Shown: positions 29,768 through 39,623, counted from the stretch's first letter. The stretch is DNA of 64,000 bases from Stenotrophomonas beteli (GCF_001431665.1 NZ_LLXV01000029.1:1-64000), one strand, 5' to 3'. The notes: generated from the sequence alone by a model not told the origin. Program-made: numbers and translations.

Positions 29768-31192
29768 TCACGAATGGCCCAACCATTGCTTGGGCCCGCC
29801 TACACCAAGCGAGCGATAGCCACAAAGAATGACGAGCACGATCATCACCATTCCCAACATCTGGACAACAGGCCCTGCATACACAGCAAGGCAGTAGGAC
29901 GCAGCCAGGGCAACGAAGGTGACCAGGAAGATCCTTGACAACTTGGCCCACGGAAGCTTCATTGACAGCTTGGAGGCCGCGAGCCAGGCAGCCAGAATGA
30001 CACCCACGGTCAAGGCAAGCAGCAAGGCGATCAGGATGCTGACCAGACCGATGGATTGGGTCGCGTACAGACCAACGCATCCGAGCACGAAGAGGATCAG
30101 CGCCAATGCGCTGGTAGCTACCGAGTAGACCGTCTTGCCCCCGATGGCGAACAATGCATCGAGTCCATAGCTCTTCAAGCAAACAAGCACGACTGAGATG
30201 ACCGCGAGAAGCGACACCTTCGAGTAGGAATCAAGGAATGCAGGTGGCACGAAATACGTCACCATTACACGATTCGCATAGAGCAGAACAACCATGGCGG
30301 CAGAGAAGAGCGCCACCACATTGACCAAGTGGCCGGCCATGTGACGCCTGCCTTCCACCGGATCAAGATTGACGCGACCAATTACCGGCTGGAGCAGCAC
30401 CAGATTGATCGCCGTTCCGAGCGCCATCAGGATCTTCTGTGCAATATCCACTGCCAGCAAGGCGCCTGCCGACTCAGCTCCACCTGCGTAGTGCACCATC
30501 GCGTATCTCGCGGCGAGTGGCAGCGCAAACGAGATCATCCCTGCGGCAGCAGCGAACAATCCAAACTTCATCAGGAAGATCACGCTCGATCGCGCGGGCC
30601 ACCGAAGTGAGCGCGGGCATGATCCGGCGAACAGCGAGGCAACCAGGAAGGAAATGATCAGGCCCGCAAGTGCGAACCTGCCATCAGAGAACGTCGACGC
30701 CGCGGCAAGCGTAAGGATGAATGACAGGATGCTTCGCGCCATCCAGGTAATGGAGAAGCGAACATTGCGAAAGCTGGCCCTCAGGCTGGCCTGCTGACCA
30801 TCGAATGCCCCTTGAGCACATGCGTAGAAGAGGATGAAGCCCGCAGTGAAGATTGCCCCCCCAGCATCGCCAGTTACCAGAAGCAGCACCGCCAGGACTA
30901 CCGCCACACCCAGAACGCCCAGGTAAAGTGCGCCAAGGGCTTCAGGCAACTGCCGTGGATCGCGGGAGTCACTTGTGGAATAACGGACCACGCCAATCCG
31001 CAGCCATTCGAAAAGAACAGCAGCCGCAAGCTGACCCGACGCCCACATCATCGCAAAACGCGTGTACTCCTCCGGGACCAGCAGCCTCGGTATCACGAAC
31101 TGGATACCAAGACTCGCCAGGTTGGCGAGGACCAGCGAGACCAGCATCAACATCGATGTTCCGGCTCGCACCCTTCCAGCAGCTACCTGCAT
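29768..31192 (-). CDS. Polysaccharide flippase (Wzx-like, MOP superfamily)
   Basis: 474 residues with about twelve to fourteen membrane helices, starting with the typical pattern SLVLANLASLGIQFVIPRLL of oligosaccharide flippases. It would move the lipid-linked repeat unit to the periplasm. ATG 31192 shares one base with the stop of the UDP-sugar dehydrogenase gene. Confidence 0.88.
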   Translation of the reverse strand: MQVAAGRVRAGTSMLMLVSLVLANLASLGIQFVIPRLLVPEEYTRFAMMWASGQLAAAVLFEWLRIGVVRYSTSDSRDPRQLPEALGALYLGVLGVAVVLAVLLLVTGDAGGAIFTAGFILFYACAQGAFDGQQASLRASFRNVRFSITWMARSILSFILTLAAASTFSDGRFALAGLIISFLVASLFAGSCPRSLRWPARSSVIFLMKFGLFAAAAGMISFALPLAARYAMVHYAGGAESAGALLAVDIAQKILMALGTAINLVLLQPVIGRVNLDPVEGRRHMAGHLVNVVALFSAAMVVLLYANRVMVTYFVPPAFLDSYSKVSLLAVISVVLVCLKSYGLDALFAIGGKTVYSVATSALALILFVLGCVGLYATQSIGLVSILIALLLALTVGVILAAWLAASKLSMKLPWAKLSRIFLVTFVALAASYCLAVYAGPVVQMLGMVMIVLVILCGYRSLGVGGPKQWLGHS

Positions 31193-32358
31193 CAGTCGAC
31201 CCCGAACTGATCGCGACTGTATGTCTTGCCTGCCACATCGTCTAGATCAGGGTGGCGTCGATTGGCAATGATCACGTCAGCAGTGCGCTTGAATTCACCC
31301 AGGTCCCGGCACACTCTGGACCGGAAAAACTCATCGGCGACGATGGTGGGCTCATAGACAATCACCTCAACGCCTTTAGCCTTGATTCGCTTCATAACGC
31401 CCTGGATGCTGGACGAACGGAAGTTGTCCGACCCGGCCTTCATCGCCAGACGGTAGATGCCCACCACCCTGGGATTGGAGCGAAGTACTTCCGCAGCAAT
31501 GAAGTCCTTGCGGGTCGAGTTGGACGCCACGATGGCCTGGATGAGATTCTGTGGAACGTCGCGATAGTTCGCCAGCAACTGTCGCGTGTCCTTTGGCAAG
31601 CAGTAGCCTCCATAGCCACAGGAGGGATTGTTGTAGTGCTCTCCAATCCGGGGATCCAGGCACACACCATCAATGATCTGACGCGCATCCAAACCATGGC
31701 AGGCCGCATAGGTATCCAGCTCATTGAAGTAGGACACGCGCATCGCCAGATATGTGTTCGCAAACAGCTTGATGGCCTCTGCCTCAGCTGCTCCGCAGAA
31801 GACAACGGGAACGTTGTCCGTCGCAGCCCCCTGCAAAAGAAGTGACGCAAACTCCGTGGCCTGCGCCGAACTCTCACCCACGATGATGCGGCTGGGGTAG
31901 AGGTTGTCGTGCAGGGCGCGACCCTCGCGAAGAAACTCCGGCGAGAAGATGATCTTCACGCCTGCATGCTCAGCACGGACACGATCGGTAAACCCCACGG
32001 GTACGGTGGACTTTACGATCAGCGTCGCGGACGGATTGATCTCCAGCACATCACGGATGACTTCCTCGACCGAGCTCGTGTCGAAGAAGTTCGTATCCGG
32101 ATCGTAGTCCGTCGGCGTTGCAATAATGACGAGCCTGGCGCCGGCATAAGCCGATTCCTTATCCACGGTCGCGCGGAGATCCAAGGTCCCTCGGTCCAGA
32201 AAGCCCTGGATATCAACGTCTTCGATGGGCGAACGGCGCTTGTTGATCGCCTCCACCTTTGCCGCGTCCACATCCAGTGCGACGACAGAATTGTGCTGAG
32301 CAAGAAGCACAGCATTGGCCAGGCCGACGTACCCCATCCCTGCAACCGCGATCTTCAT
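31192..32358 (-). CDS. ugd: UDP-glucose 6-dehydrogenase family
   Basis: 388 residues. Rossmann loop [19 protein letters not shown] at the N-terminus; catalytic Cys in [19 protein letters not shown], with the Lys/Asp that follow. NAD-dependent oxidation of UDP-glucose to UDP-glucuronate is the usual reaction. Its presence in the operon suggests an acidic sugar in the polymer. ATG 32358 is chosen over 32364. Closest in style to the short (about 390 residue) Ugd proteins. Confidence 0.9.
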   Translation of the reverse strand: MKIAVAGMGYVGLANAVLLAQHNSVVALDVDAAKVEAINKRRSPIEDVDIQGFLDRGTLDLRATVDKESAYAGARLVIIATPTDYDPDTNFFDTSSVEEVIRDVLEINPSATLIVKSTVPVGFTDRVRAEHAGVKIIFSPEFLREGRALHDNLYPSRIIVGESSAQATEFASLLLQGAATDNVPVVFCGAAEAEAIKLFANTYLAMRVSYFNELDTYAACHGLDARQIIDGVCLDPRIGEHYNNPSCGYGGYCLPKDTRQLLANYRDVPQNLIQAIVASNSTRKDFIAAEVLRSNPRVVGIYRLAMKAGSDNFRSSSIQGVMKRIKAKGVEVIVYEPTIVADEFFRSRVCRDLGEFKRTADVIIANRRHPDLDDVAGKTYSRDQFGVD

Positions 32359-32458
32359 ATCCAATGCTCCCTACTCCACCCAAGCACCGCTCAAGCTCAG
32401 CGCGCAGGCAGCATTCATTCCCTTATCGAAACAACAGCACCTCGTCATGAACGACTAC

Positions 32459-32479
32459 GGAGCCGAACATCACGGCTCC
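32459..32479 (-). promoter_or_regulatory. Stem-loop between wzc-like gene and ugd
   Basis: GGAGCCG and CGGCTCC form a perfect 7-base stem with a 7-base loop, 21 bases downstream of the autokinase stop in the 141-base gap before ugd. No U-run follows, so it may be an mRNA processing or weak attenuation element. Confidence 0.45.
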
Positions 32480-32499
32480 GCATCCATCTTCAGCCGAAG

Positions 32500-34710
32500 T
32501 CAGGTTGAAGACTTGTACTCGTAGTAGCCATAGCTGTAATAGCCCGTAGCACGACGCTGCACAGCGTTGAAGATCGCCCCCTTGATTCGAACGTTGTTTT
32601 GCTCAAAACGATGCTTGGCTAGCGCCAACTCCTTCGCCTGATTTAGTCCAAATCTCGCCACCATCAGACACGTGCCGGCGTGATGCGCAATGATTGCCGC
32701 GTCGGTCACAGCAAGAATCGGCGGCGTATCGACAATTACCAGATCGTACTGCGGCGACAGTGCCTCAAGAAGCTGCGTGAAGTTGGCGTGCATCAACAAC
32801 TCGGACGGGTTCGGCGGAACTTCACCACGGGTAATGAAACTAAGGCTGTCGATGCCCGGCAGCGTCCGCACGACCTGCGCCAGATCTGCCTTGCCCACCA
32901 GAAGATCAGAGAGGCCAGGCGACTGCACTGCACCCAACGCCTTATGCAGGGTGCCCTTTCGCATGTCTGCGTCGATGATGAGGACGCGCTGACCCGCCTG
33001 CGCGATCACTGCGGCGAGATTGGAGGAGACGAACGTCTTGCCTGCGTTCGGGCTGGCGCCCGAGATCAGGACAATGTTGTTCTTTGCCTCCAGGCGGGCG
33101 AAGTGCAGGCTGGTTCGCAGGCTACGCACGGCTTCGATCGCAAGATCCGCAGGATCCTTGATGGCCAGCAGGTGAAGCTTGCCATCGGCGCGGAACTTGC
33201 CCCGCACCGAGTCGCTCTGCTGCTGCGCACTTACCGGGATCGACGCGTAGACGGGCAATCCCAGCTCCTCGATCTGCGCCGGATCCTCGACGCCTCGGTT
33301 GAGCATCTGCCTCATGAGTACAAAGGCAATCGATAGGAAGCCACCGAGCAGGGTGCCAACAAGAACAACCAGTGCCTTTCTGGGCTTCACCGGTGTTGAT
33401 GCATCCACCTCGGCCGCATCGACGATGCGCACATTGCCCACCGTGCCAGCGCGCGCGACATCCAGCTGCTGCGCCTGATTCAGCATGCCGGTATACATTT
33501 CATTGCTGACCTGAAGGTCGCGCGTCAGCCGCAGCAGCTCCTGCTGCGCTTCAGGCAACTGCTTCACCTGCCCCTGGAATCCGCTCTTCCGGCCCTCCAG
33601 CTCTCCAATCTGCCGCATCAGCGCCTGGTACGCCGGATGATCGCGCGTGAACTTGCGATCCATCTCCGCCTGCTGCAGGCGCAGCTGCTGGATGCTGGTT
33701 TCCACAGCAACCTCCTGATCCAGCAGTCCCTTGGTCTGCAGGCTCAGATCCACGGAGTTGGCGCGCGTCTGGTAGGCACTCAGCGCCTTCTGCGCGGCGT
33801 CCACCTGATTGCGCACGTTGGGCAACTGCTCCTTCACGAAGGTCAGCTGGGCAGAGGCCTCGGCCGAGTTTCGTTCCACGTTCTGCCGCACATAGGCCTG
33901 GGCGACCTGCTGCAGGAAACGCTGTGCAAGATCAGGATCCGCATTCTCATAGGCCAGCGTCAGGATACCTGACTCCTTGCCCGACTCACTTACAGCAACC
34001 TTCTTCTGCAGCTCTCCCACCACCGTGAGGTGGCGCTGGCGGGTCACTTCAAAGCGCATGCCCGGATGCGCGCGCATCTCCGCAACCTGCGCGGTCACCC
34101 CCTTGCCGCTGGCGACCTCTCCGACCTTCCCCTTCAACAGAAGATTGTCGTCTTCGTCGAACAGTTCATAGCTGCTGTTCTCGCCGACAACCAGAGTCAT
34201 CGGTCGCGCCAACAGCGCGCGCGGCACATCCAGCTGGAAGATCTCCAGCGTCTCGCCGCCCCAGCCGAAACGGCTCATGCCAAAGCGCACATCAGCCAGA
34301 GCGTCCGGATCTGCACGCTCTGCCTTGCGCGCAAAGTAGCCCCCCAGGAGCGGGAAGCGGTTGGGCTCGATGGTGATATCCAGCTTCAGCGCATCGACTG
34401 CGCTGCCGACCACCGAACGAGAAGTGATGAGCGCGATTTCGGTTGTCGCCTCCGCCGTGCCCCCTCCGATGCCGAGCGACTGACTGATATCAGAGAGCCC
34501 TGGCAGACTCGGCACCTTGGATTCAACCTGCACGATCGCATCGGCACGATAGATGGGCGTCGCCAACAAGGCATAGGCAACCGCGATGACGAAGAACGTC
34601 CCCGTAATTCCGGCAATCCACCATCTGTGGTCAACCAGCGTGCCGAGCAACTGCCGCAGGTCGATTTCATCGGCATCATCCTGCGCCGGACTGCGAGTAT
34701 CGGTGGTCAT
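32500..34710 (-). CDS. Polysaccharide co-polymerase and tyrosine autokinase (Wzc-like)
   Basis: 736 residues. Wzz-type chain-length domain with membrane helices near 30-55 and about 425-450, separated by a long periplasmic coiled coil. The cytoplasmic BY-kinase domain has Walker A GASPNAGKTFVSSNLA, A' VLIIDADMRKG and B VIVDTPPI. The C-terminus is a tyrosine cluster (RATGYYSYGYYEYK). It regulates polymerisation and export through cyclic phosphorylation, working with the Wza-like channel and the phosphatase encoded next door. Confidence 0.93.
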   Translation of the reverse strand: MTTDTRSPAQDDADEIDLRQLLGTLVDHRWWIAGITGTFFVIAVAYALLATPIYRADAIVQVESKVPSLPGLSDISQSLGIGGGTAEATTEIALITSRSVVGSAVDALKLDITIEPNRFPLLGGYFARKAERADPDALADVRFGMSRFGWGGETLEIFQLDVPRALLARPMTLVVGENSSYELFDEDDNLLLKGKVGEVASGKGVTAQVAEMRAHPGMRFEVTRQRHLTVVGELQKKVAVSESGKESGILTLAYENADPDLAQRFLQQVAQAYVRQNVERNSAEASAQLTFVKEQLPNVRNQVDAAQKALSAYQTRANSVDLSLQTKGLLDQEVAVETSIQQLRLQQAEMDRKFTRDHPAYQALMRQIGELEGRKSGFQGQVKQLPEAQQELLRLTRDLQVSNEMYTGMLNQAQQLDVARAGTVGNVRIVDAAEVDASTPVKPRKALVVLVGTLLGGFLSIAFVLMRQMLNRGVEDPAQIEELGLPVYASIPVSAQQQSDSVRGKFRADGKLHLLAIKDPADLAIEAVRSLRTSLHFARLEAKNNIVLISGASPNAGKTFVSSNLAAVIAQAGQRVLIIDADMRKGTLHKALGAVQSPGLSDLLVGKADLAQVVRTLPGIDSLSFITRGEVPPNPSELLMHANFTQLLEALSPQYDLVIVDTPPILAVTDAAIIAHHAGTCLMVARFGLNQAKELALAKHRFEQNNVRIKGAIFNAVQRRATGYYSYGYYEYKSST

Positions 34711-34763
34711 CAGTAAGAACTCTTCAATTGGATGTAGGTGCGGTCAGGGATGAGAGGTCAGCA

Positions 34764-35198
34764 CTACAGATGACGCGCCCAACTCTCCACGCCTTCAGCC
34801 ATCAGCGTGTAGACATGCTCGAACGCGGGACGCTGCTGGCGGTACGGATCGGGGATCTCCCGATCCTGCTGCCACTTGCCCAGCAGGAAGGTCTTGCCCG
34901 ACGCCTGCGGCGCAATCTCGGCGATGCGGCGTACGTGCTTGCGCTCCATGGTCAGCACCAGATCGGCGGCGCCGAGGATGGCGTCATCGATCTGGCGGGC
35001 GCGGTGGGCCAACCCATCCATGCCCCGCTCCGCCAGCAGCTCCTGCGCGGTGGCATCGATACCGTGCCCCACCAGCGCGCCCAGGCCCGCCGAAGACACC
35101 TGGATGCCCCTGCCGGCCACGGCCTGCCTGAGCATGACTTCAGCCGAAGGGCTGCGGCAGATGTTGCCTACACATACAAAAAGAACGTTCTTGAACAC
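34764..35198 (-). CDS. Low-molecular-weight protein-tyrosine phosphatase (Wzb-like)
   Basis: About 144 residues. P-loop CVGNICRSPSAEVML near the N-terminus with the catalytic Cys and Arg, and the general-acid Asp in IPDPYRQ. Start is GTG 35198 with AGG just upstream; the longer frame to 35249 adds residues before the canonical N-terminal strand. It dephosphorylates the Wzc-type autokinase encoded directly downstream. Confidence 0.92.
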   Translation of the reverse strand: MFKNVLFVCVGNICRSPSAEVMLRQAVAGRGIQVSSAGLGALVGHGIDATAQELLAERGMDGLAHRARQIDDAILGAADLVLTMERKHVRRIAEIAPQASGKTFLLGKWQQDREIPDPYRQQRPAFEHVYTLMAEGVESWARHL

Positions 35199-35352
35199 TG
35201 ACCTGGATCCTGTGGCATTCCTTGCGGCGCGCGCGACCAGAACAAGCATCGGGCCGGCGGCAGCCGCACAGGATACCTTACAAGCGCATTACAGGCGATG
35301 AAATCGCCAACAGATTCATGGAATTACGTCGCAGTTCCGCACATCGGCCAGC

Positions 35353-36810
35353 TCAATACGCCGACTTCTGGCCCAGCACCTTCAGCACGGTCAGCGCGAT
35401 GATCCGCACGTCCAGCGTCGGGCTCCAGCGTCGGATGTAGTCGATGTCGTACTGCACGCGCTTCTTCATCGAGCGCAGCTCGGGGGTCTCGCCACGCAGC
35501 CCGTGCACCTGCGCCCAGCCGGTGATGCCCGGCTTGACGTAGTGGCGATGCATGTAGCGCTCGATCACCCGCTCGTAGTGGTTGTTGTGCTGGATCGCGT
35601 GCGGCCGCGGCCCCACCACCGACATGTTGCCGCCCAGCACATTGAAGAACTGCGGCAGCTCATCCAGGCTGCTGCGGCGCAGGAACGCACCGAACCGGGT
35701 AACCCGCGGATCGCCGCGCGTGGCCTGGGTCAACTGCCCCACGCCCTCTTCATGCACGCGCATGGAGCGGAACTTGAGCATCCAGAATTCCTTGCCACCC
35801 AACCCATGACGCCGCTGCCGGAACAACACCGGGCCCGGCGAACTGAGCTTCACCCCCAGTGCCAGCACCACGAACAGCGGCGACAACAGAACCACGGCGA
35901 CGCCGGCCACCAGGATGTCCTCGACGCGCTTGAACAACCGGAAGCGATGGTCGGCCAGGCCCTGGCGAACGCCGATCATCGGCACATCGCCCACCTGATG
36001 CACCCCCGGATTCAACGCCCCCAGACCGGTGGTATCGGGGATCAGGCGCACAGGCACGGGAAAGCGCTCGATCTGCTTGAGCATGTCCTTGATCGGCCCG
36101 GTGTCGCCCATCGGCATCGATACCCAGACCTGGTCGAACTCACCCCGGTGCAGATCCATGTACTGCGGAACGTCACCCAGGGCGCCCAAGCGACGCGGCG
36201 CGTCACCGCCCCGGCGGGTGGCGATGTCGCCGGCACTGGCAAAATAGCCGACCACTTCCTTGCCCAGCTCGGGCTTGCCGCGCAGCAGGCGGTGCAGCCT
36301 GAGGGCCGGCGCCCGCAGGCCCACCAGCAACACGCGCTCCCGATCCAGGCCACGCGAACGCAGCCGGTGCAACTGCACCCGCAACAGCACGCGCACGGTC
36401 GCCATCGAGGCCAGCCCGGTGAAATACCAGCTCACCAGCCATTGCACCGGCACCGAGTCACCCAGGCCGACCAGCACCGCGTACAGCGAGAACAGGGCGA
36501 ACGTGCTGGACCAGGCCAGCAGGAGCAACCACAGGTCGGCGAGCAGACCGCGCATGCGCCAGTTGCGATAGACCGGAGCAATGGAGAAGCAGACGATGGC
36601 GCTGAGAATCACCGCGCCGAACACGATGCGCTGCGAGGGATTGGGCGCCCCAGTGGCGTAGCACAGCAGGTGCGAGAGCACCGCCATGCCCGGCAGCAGC
36701 AACAGATCACCCAGGCGCAGCCCCAGTTCCAGGGCCGCCCGGGCCTCGACCCGGCGGCGACCCGCCCGGGCCCGCTCTGCGGGAAGGTCTTCTACGGATC
36801 CATGTAGCAA
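35353..36810 (-). CDS. Undecaprenyl-phosphate glucose phosphotransferase (WcaJ/GumD-like)
   Basis: 485 residues: four to five N-terminal membrane helices, a CoA-binding-like central domain, and the C-terminal bacterial sugar transferase domain. That domain shows SSPGPVLFRQRRHGLGG, the catalytic SLDELPQFFNVLGG, VGPRPH and KPGITGWAQVHGLRG. It starts the repeat unit by loading a hexose-1-phosphate, probably glucose, on undecaprenyl phosphate. The start is a TTG with GGAG eight bases upstream, and a perfect hairpin lies just before; it is the first gene of the operon. Confidence 0.92.
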   Translation of the reverse strand: MLHGSVEDLPAERARAGRRRVEARAALELGLRLGDLLLLPGMAVLSHLLCYATGAPNPSQRIVFGAVILSAIVCFSIAPVYRNWRMRGLLADLWLLLLAWSSTFALFSLYAVLVGLGDSVPVQWLVSWYFTGLASMATVRVLLRVQLHRLRSRGLDRERVLLVGLRAPALRLHRLLRGKPELGKEVVGYFASAGDIATRRGGDAPRRLGALGDVPQYMDLHRGEFDQVWVSMPMGDTGPIKDMLKQIERFPVPVRLIPDTTGLGALNPGVHQVGDVPMIGVRQGLADHRFRLFKRVEDILVAGVAVVLLSPLFVVLALGVKLSSPGPVLFRQRRHGLGGKEFWMLKFRSMRVHEEGVGQLTQATRGDPRVTRFGAFLRRSSLDELPQFFNVLGGNMSVVGPRPHAIQHNNHYERVIERYMHRHYVKPGITGWAQVHGLRGETPELRSMKKRVQYDIDYIRRWSPTLDVRIIALTVLKVLGQKSAY

Positions 36811-36836
36811 AGCACTTCTCCATGTCTACCCGACCC

Positions 36837-36857
36837 GACAGCGAGCGGCTCGCTGTC
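36837..36857. promoter_or_regulatory. Perfect 9-bp hairpin in the 5' region of the glycan operon
   Basis: GACAGCGAG-CGG-CTCGCTGTC, 27 bases upstream of the TTG start of the priming transferase gene and close to its ribosome binding site. It could be an operator or an mRNA structure limiting translation. No U-run follows on either strand. Confidence 0.5.
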
Positions 36858-37042
36858 GCGCGCGGGACTCCCCAGCCCGCACGGAGATGTCGAGGTTGTG
36901 TCAATTAAATGTGCGAGGATTGTGAATGATGTCACGCGCAAAAGATAGGAACCCGGTCACTCAATGGCGACCACTTTCCGCCTCGCACAGGCCTAAGTAA
37001 TTAGAACCATTACTATTTTTGTTTGTTTCGGAGGGTGTCGAC

Positions 37043-37222
37043 ATGCGTCACCTTGCGTCACAAACCGTCAACTCATCTTCACATGACGCCAACCGCTTGA
37101 CGCCCCGGGCCGCCGCCCCCTGCCCTGCACCGCACCAAAGCCCCACCACCACCCTCTGCTACCATCGGCGGTTCTGTTCATCGCGTCCCCCACCTGCCCG
37201 CGATGGCGCCAAAACAACGTAA
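37043..37222 (+). CDS. Possible small ORF upstream of amaB-like gene
   Basis: 59 codons, ATG 37043 preceded by GGAGGG at a good distance, ending 18 bases before the dehydrogenase ATG. The product (MRHLASQTVNSSSHDANRL..., Pro/Ser-rich, no hydrophobic stretch) resembles no known family. It may be a leader ORF or chance. Confidence 0.25.
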   Translation: MRHLASQTVNSSSHDANRLTPRAAAPCPAPHQSPTTTLCYHRRFCSSRPPPARDGAKTT

Positions 37223-37240
37223 CGAAACACAGGAGTCTGC

Positions 37241-38773
37241 ATGTCTTCCGAGCTGCTCAAGTCCCTTGGCCTGGACGCGATCAACGCTGGCACGTACCTG
37301 GGCAACGGGGAGTGGTCGAGCGCGACCAGCGGTGAGCTGATCACCCCGGTCAACCCGACCACCGGCGAGCCGATCGCGCAGGTCCGCGCGACCACCGAGG
37401 CCGAGTACGAGACCGTCGTCGCCCGCGCCCAGGAAGCCTTCAAGATCTGGCGTACCACGCCAGCCCCGCGCCGCGGCGAAGCCGTGCGCCTGTGCGGCGA
37501 AGCGCTGCGCAGGCACAAGGACGCCCTGGGTTCGCTGGTTGCCCTGGAAATGGGCAAGAGCAAGCCGGAAGGCGATGGCGAAGTGCAGGAGATGATCGAC
37601 ATCGCCGATTTCGCCGTGGGCCAGAGCCGCATGCTGTACGGCTACACCATGCATTCCGAGCGCCCCGGCCACCGCATGTACGAGCAGTACCACCCGTTGG
37701 GCCTGGTCGGCATCATCTCGGCCTTCAACTTCCCGGTCGCGGTGTGGAGCTGGAACTCGTTCCTGGCCGCCATCTGTGGCGACGTCTGCATCTGGAAGCC
37801 GTCCAACAAGACCCCGCTGACCGCCATCGCCTCGCTGAAGATCTGCAACGACGCCCTGCGCGAAGCCGGCTTCCCGGACATCTTCTTCCTGATCAACGAT
37901 GCCGGCACCGCGCTGTCGGAAAAGATGGTCGATGACCGCCGCGTACCGCTGATCAGCTTCACCGGCTCGACCCAGGTCGGTCGCACCGTCAACGAGAAGG
38001 TGGCACGCCGCCTGGGCCGCTGCCTGCTGGAGCTCGGCGGCAACAACGCCATCATCCTGGACGAAACCGCCGACCTGAAGCTGGCCGTGCCGGGCATCGT
38101 GTTCGGTGCGGTCGGCACCGCCGGCCAACGCTGCACCACCACCCGCCGCCTGATCGTGCACCGCTCGATCTACGCCGATGTGCTGGCTACGCTGGTCAAG
38201 GCCTACAAGCAGGTGGAAGGCAAGATCGGCGACCCGACCGATGCCGCCAACCTGATGGGCCCGCTGAACAGCGAAGGCGCCGTGCAGCAGTTCCTCGATG
38301 CGATCGCCCAGGCCAAGGCCGCCGGCGGCACCATCGAAACCGGCGGTACCCGCATCGACCGCGCTGGCAACTTCGTGCTGCCGGCCATCGTCTCCGGCCT
38401 GAAGAACAGCGACGCGGTGGTCCAGCACGAGACTTTCGCACCGATCCTGTACGTGATGCCGTACGACACCCTCGACGAAGCCATCGACATGCAGAACGGC
38501 GTGCCGCAGGGCCTGTCGTCCTCGATCTTCACCCAGAACCTGAAGACGGCCGAGAAGTTCCTGTCGGCGGCCGGCAGCGACTGTGGCATCGCCAACATCA
38601 ACATCGGCACGTCCGGTGCGGAGATCGGCGGCGCCTTCGGTGGCGAGAAGGACACCGGCGGTGGCCGCGAGTCCGGTTCGGACGCCTGGAAGGTCTACAT
38701 GCGCCGCCAGACCAACACCATCAACTATTCGGATTCGCTGCCGCTGGCGCAGGGCATCAAGTTCGACCTGTGA
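37241..38773 (+). CDS. amaB: ALDH7-type dehydrogenase, L-aminoadipate-semialdehyde (piperideine-6-carboxylate) dehydrogenase
   Basis: 510 residues, full-length antiquitin-type aldehyde dehydrogenase. Active-site Glu in [11 protein letters not shown] and Cys in [16 protein letters not shown] loop [10 protein letters not shown]. Members of this clade oxidise alpha-aminoadipate semialdehyde in lysine/pipecolate breakdown. The stop overlaps the start of the following SDR gene (TGATG). Confidence 0.9.
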   Translation: MSSELLKSLGLDAINAGTYLGNGEWSSATSGELITPVNPTTGEPIAQVRATTEAEYETVVARAQEAFKIWRTTPAPRRGEAVRLCGEALRRHKDALGSLVALEMGKSKPEGDGEVQEMIDIADFAVGQSRMLYGYTMHSERPGHRMYEQYHPLGLVGIISAFNFPVAVWSWNSFLAAICGDVCIWKPSNKTPLTAIASLKICNDALREAGFPDIFFLINDAGTALSEKMVDDRRVPLISFTGSTQVGRTVNEKVARRLGRCLLELGGNNAIILDETADLKLAVPGIVFGAVGTAGQRCTTTRRLIVHRSIYADVLATLVKAYKQVEGKIGDPTDAANLMGPLNSEGAVQQFLDAIAQAKAAGGTIETGGTRIDRAGNFVLPAIVSGLKNSDAVVQHETFAPILYVMPYDTLDEAIDMQNGVPQGLSSSIFTQNLKTAEKFLSAAGSDCGIANINIGTSGAEIGGAFGGEKDTGGGRESGSDAWKVYMRRQTNTINYSDSLPLAQGIKFDL

Positions 38774-39612
38774 TGGCAAACGACGCGGACACGCCCATGG
38801 GTCAGAGCCCCTCCGGGGATCTGACCCCAGCGAAGGGTCGGATCCCCGCAGGGGCTCCGATCCTCGATTTCAGCGGCCGCCGCGTGCTCATCGCCGGCGG
38901 CAGCAAGGGCATCGGTCGTGAAATGGCACTGGCCTTTGCCAGCGCCGGTGCGCAGGTTTCAGCCTGCGCACGCGGCCAAGCCGGCCTGGATGCACTGCGC
39001 GCCGACGCGCAGGCGCAGGGCTCGCCCCTGCACACGTTCGCCACCGATCTGGCCGACCTCGGCCAGATCCAGGCGTGGCTGCAGGCCGCCGCCGATGCGC
39101 TCGGCGGCATCGACGTGCTGGTAAACAACGCGACCGGCTACGGCATGGCCGACGACGAGGACGGCTGGGCCGCGAGCCTGCAGATCGACCTGATGGCGGC
39201 CGTTCGGGCCTCGCGCCTGGCCCTGCCCTGGTTGCGTGCGTCCAGTGACGCCTGCATCCTCAATCTGTCGTCGATCGCCGCACAGCAGCCGCGCCCCGGT
39301 GGCGCGCCGTACGCCGCGGCCAAGGCCGCGCTGTCGCACTACACCACCTCGCAGGCGCTCGCCCTGGCCAAGGACCGCATCCGGGTCAACGCCATCGCAC
39401 CGGGCTCGATCGCGTTCGATGACGGCCTGTGGGACCGCCGCCGCACCGAAGATCCCGCGCTGTACCACGGCACCCTGGCGAAGATTCCGTTCGGCCGCTT
39501 CGGCCACCCGCGCGAGATCGCCGACGCCGCCCTGTTCCTGTGCTCGCCGCTGGCGCGCTGGGTCACCGGCCATGTGCTCAACGTCGATGGCGGCCAAGTG
39601 TTGACGGGCTGA
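38773..39612 (+). CDS. SDR-family oxidoreductase
   Basis: About 279 residues, classical short-chain dehydrogenase: cofactor loop VLIAGGSKGIGREMAL, NNA motif VLVNNATGYG, catalytic Ser and YxxxK in SSIAAQQPRPGGAPYAAAKA, ending LNVDGGQVLTG. The first 30 or so residues, before FSGRRVLIAGG, are encoded by two tandem REP-like hairpins (38799-38863) and look like an in-frame addition. ATG 38773 overlaps the amaB-like stop. Substrate unknown. Confidence 0.88.
   Translation: MANDADTPMGQSPSGDLTPAKGRIPAGAPILDFSGRRVLIAGGSKGIGREMALAFASAGAQVSACARGQAGLDALRADAQAQGSPLHTFATDLADLGQIQAWLQAAADALGGIDVLVNNATGYGMADDEDGWAASLQIDLMAAVRASRLALPWLRASSDACILNLSSIAAQQPRPGGAPYAAAKAALSHYTTSQALALAKDRIRVNAIAPGSIAFDDGLWDRRRTEDPALYHGTLAKIPFGRFGHPREIADAALFLCSPLARWVTGHVLNVDGGQVLTG
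38799..38863. repeat. Two REP-like hairpins inside the SDR coding sequence
   Basis: GGGTCAGA..CCCC/GGGG..TCTGACCC at 38799-38826 and GGATCGGA-type palindrome (GGGTCGGATCCCC..GGGGCTCCGATCC) at 38835-38863. The two units share sequence and form stable stem-loops within the first 30 codons of the SDR gene. Confidence 0.7.
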
Positions 39613-39623
39613 TACCGCTCCCG

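Larger units (their letters stand above)
36811..37240. other. Divergent intergenic region between glycan operon and amaB-like gene
   Basis: 430 bases that must hold both promoters. The middle (about 36890-37025) is AT-rich compared with its flanks. Visible elements are the 9-bp hairpin at 36837-36857, an inverted repeat AGTAAT-7-ATTACT at 36996-37014, and a short open frame at 37043 with a strong ribosome binding site. No paired -35/-10 consensus was convincing. Confidence 0.5.

Noticed and set aside
29742-30182. N-terminal extension of the GT4 enzyme
   Set aside because: The extra 147 codons overlap the flippase gene in another frame and look non-coding; ATG 29741 has a proper ribosome binding site.
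35503-36807. 434-codon plus-strand frame opposite the priming transferase
   Set aside because: Shadow frame with His/Gln/Arg-rich sequence and no domain.
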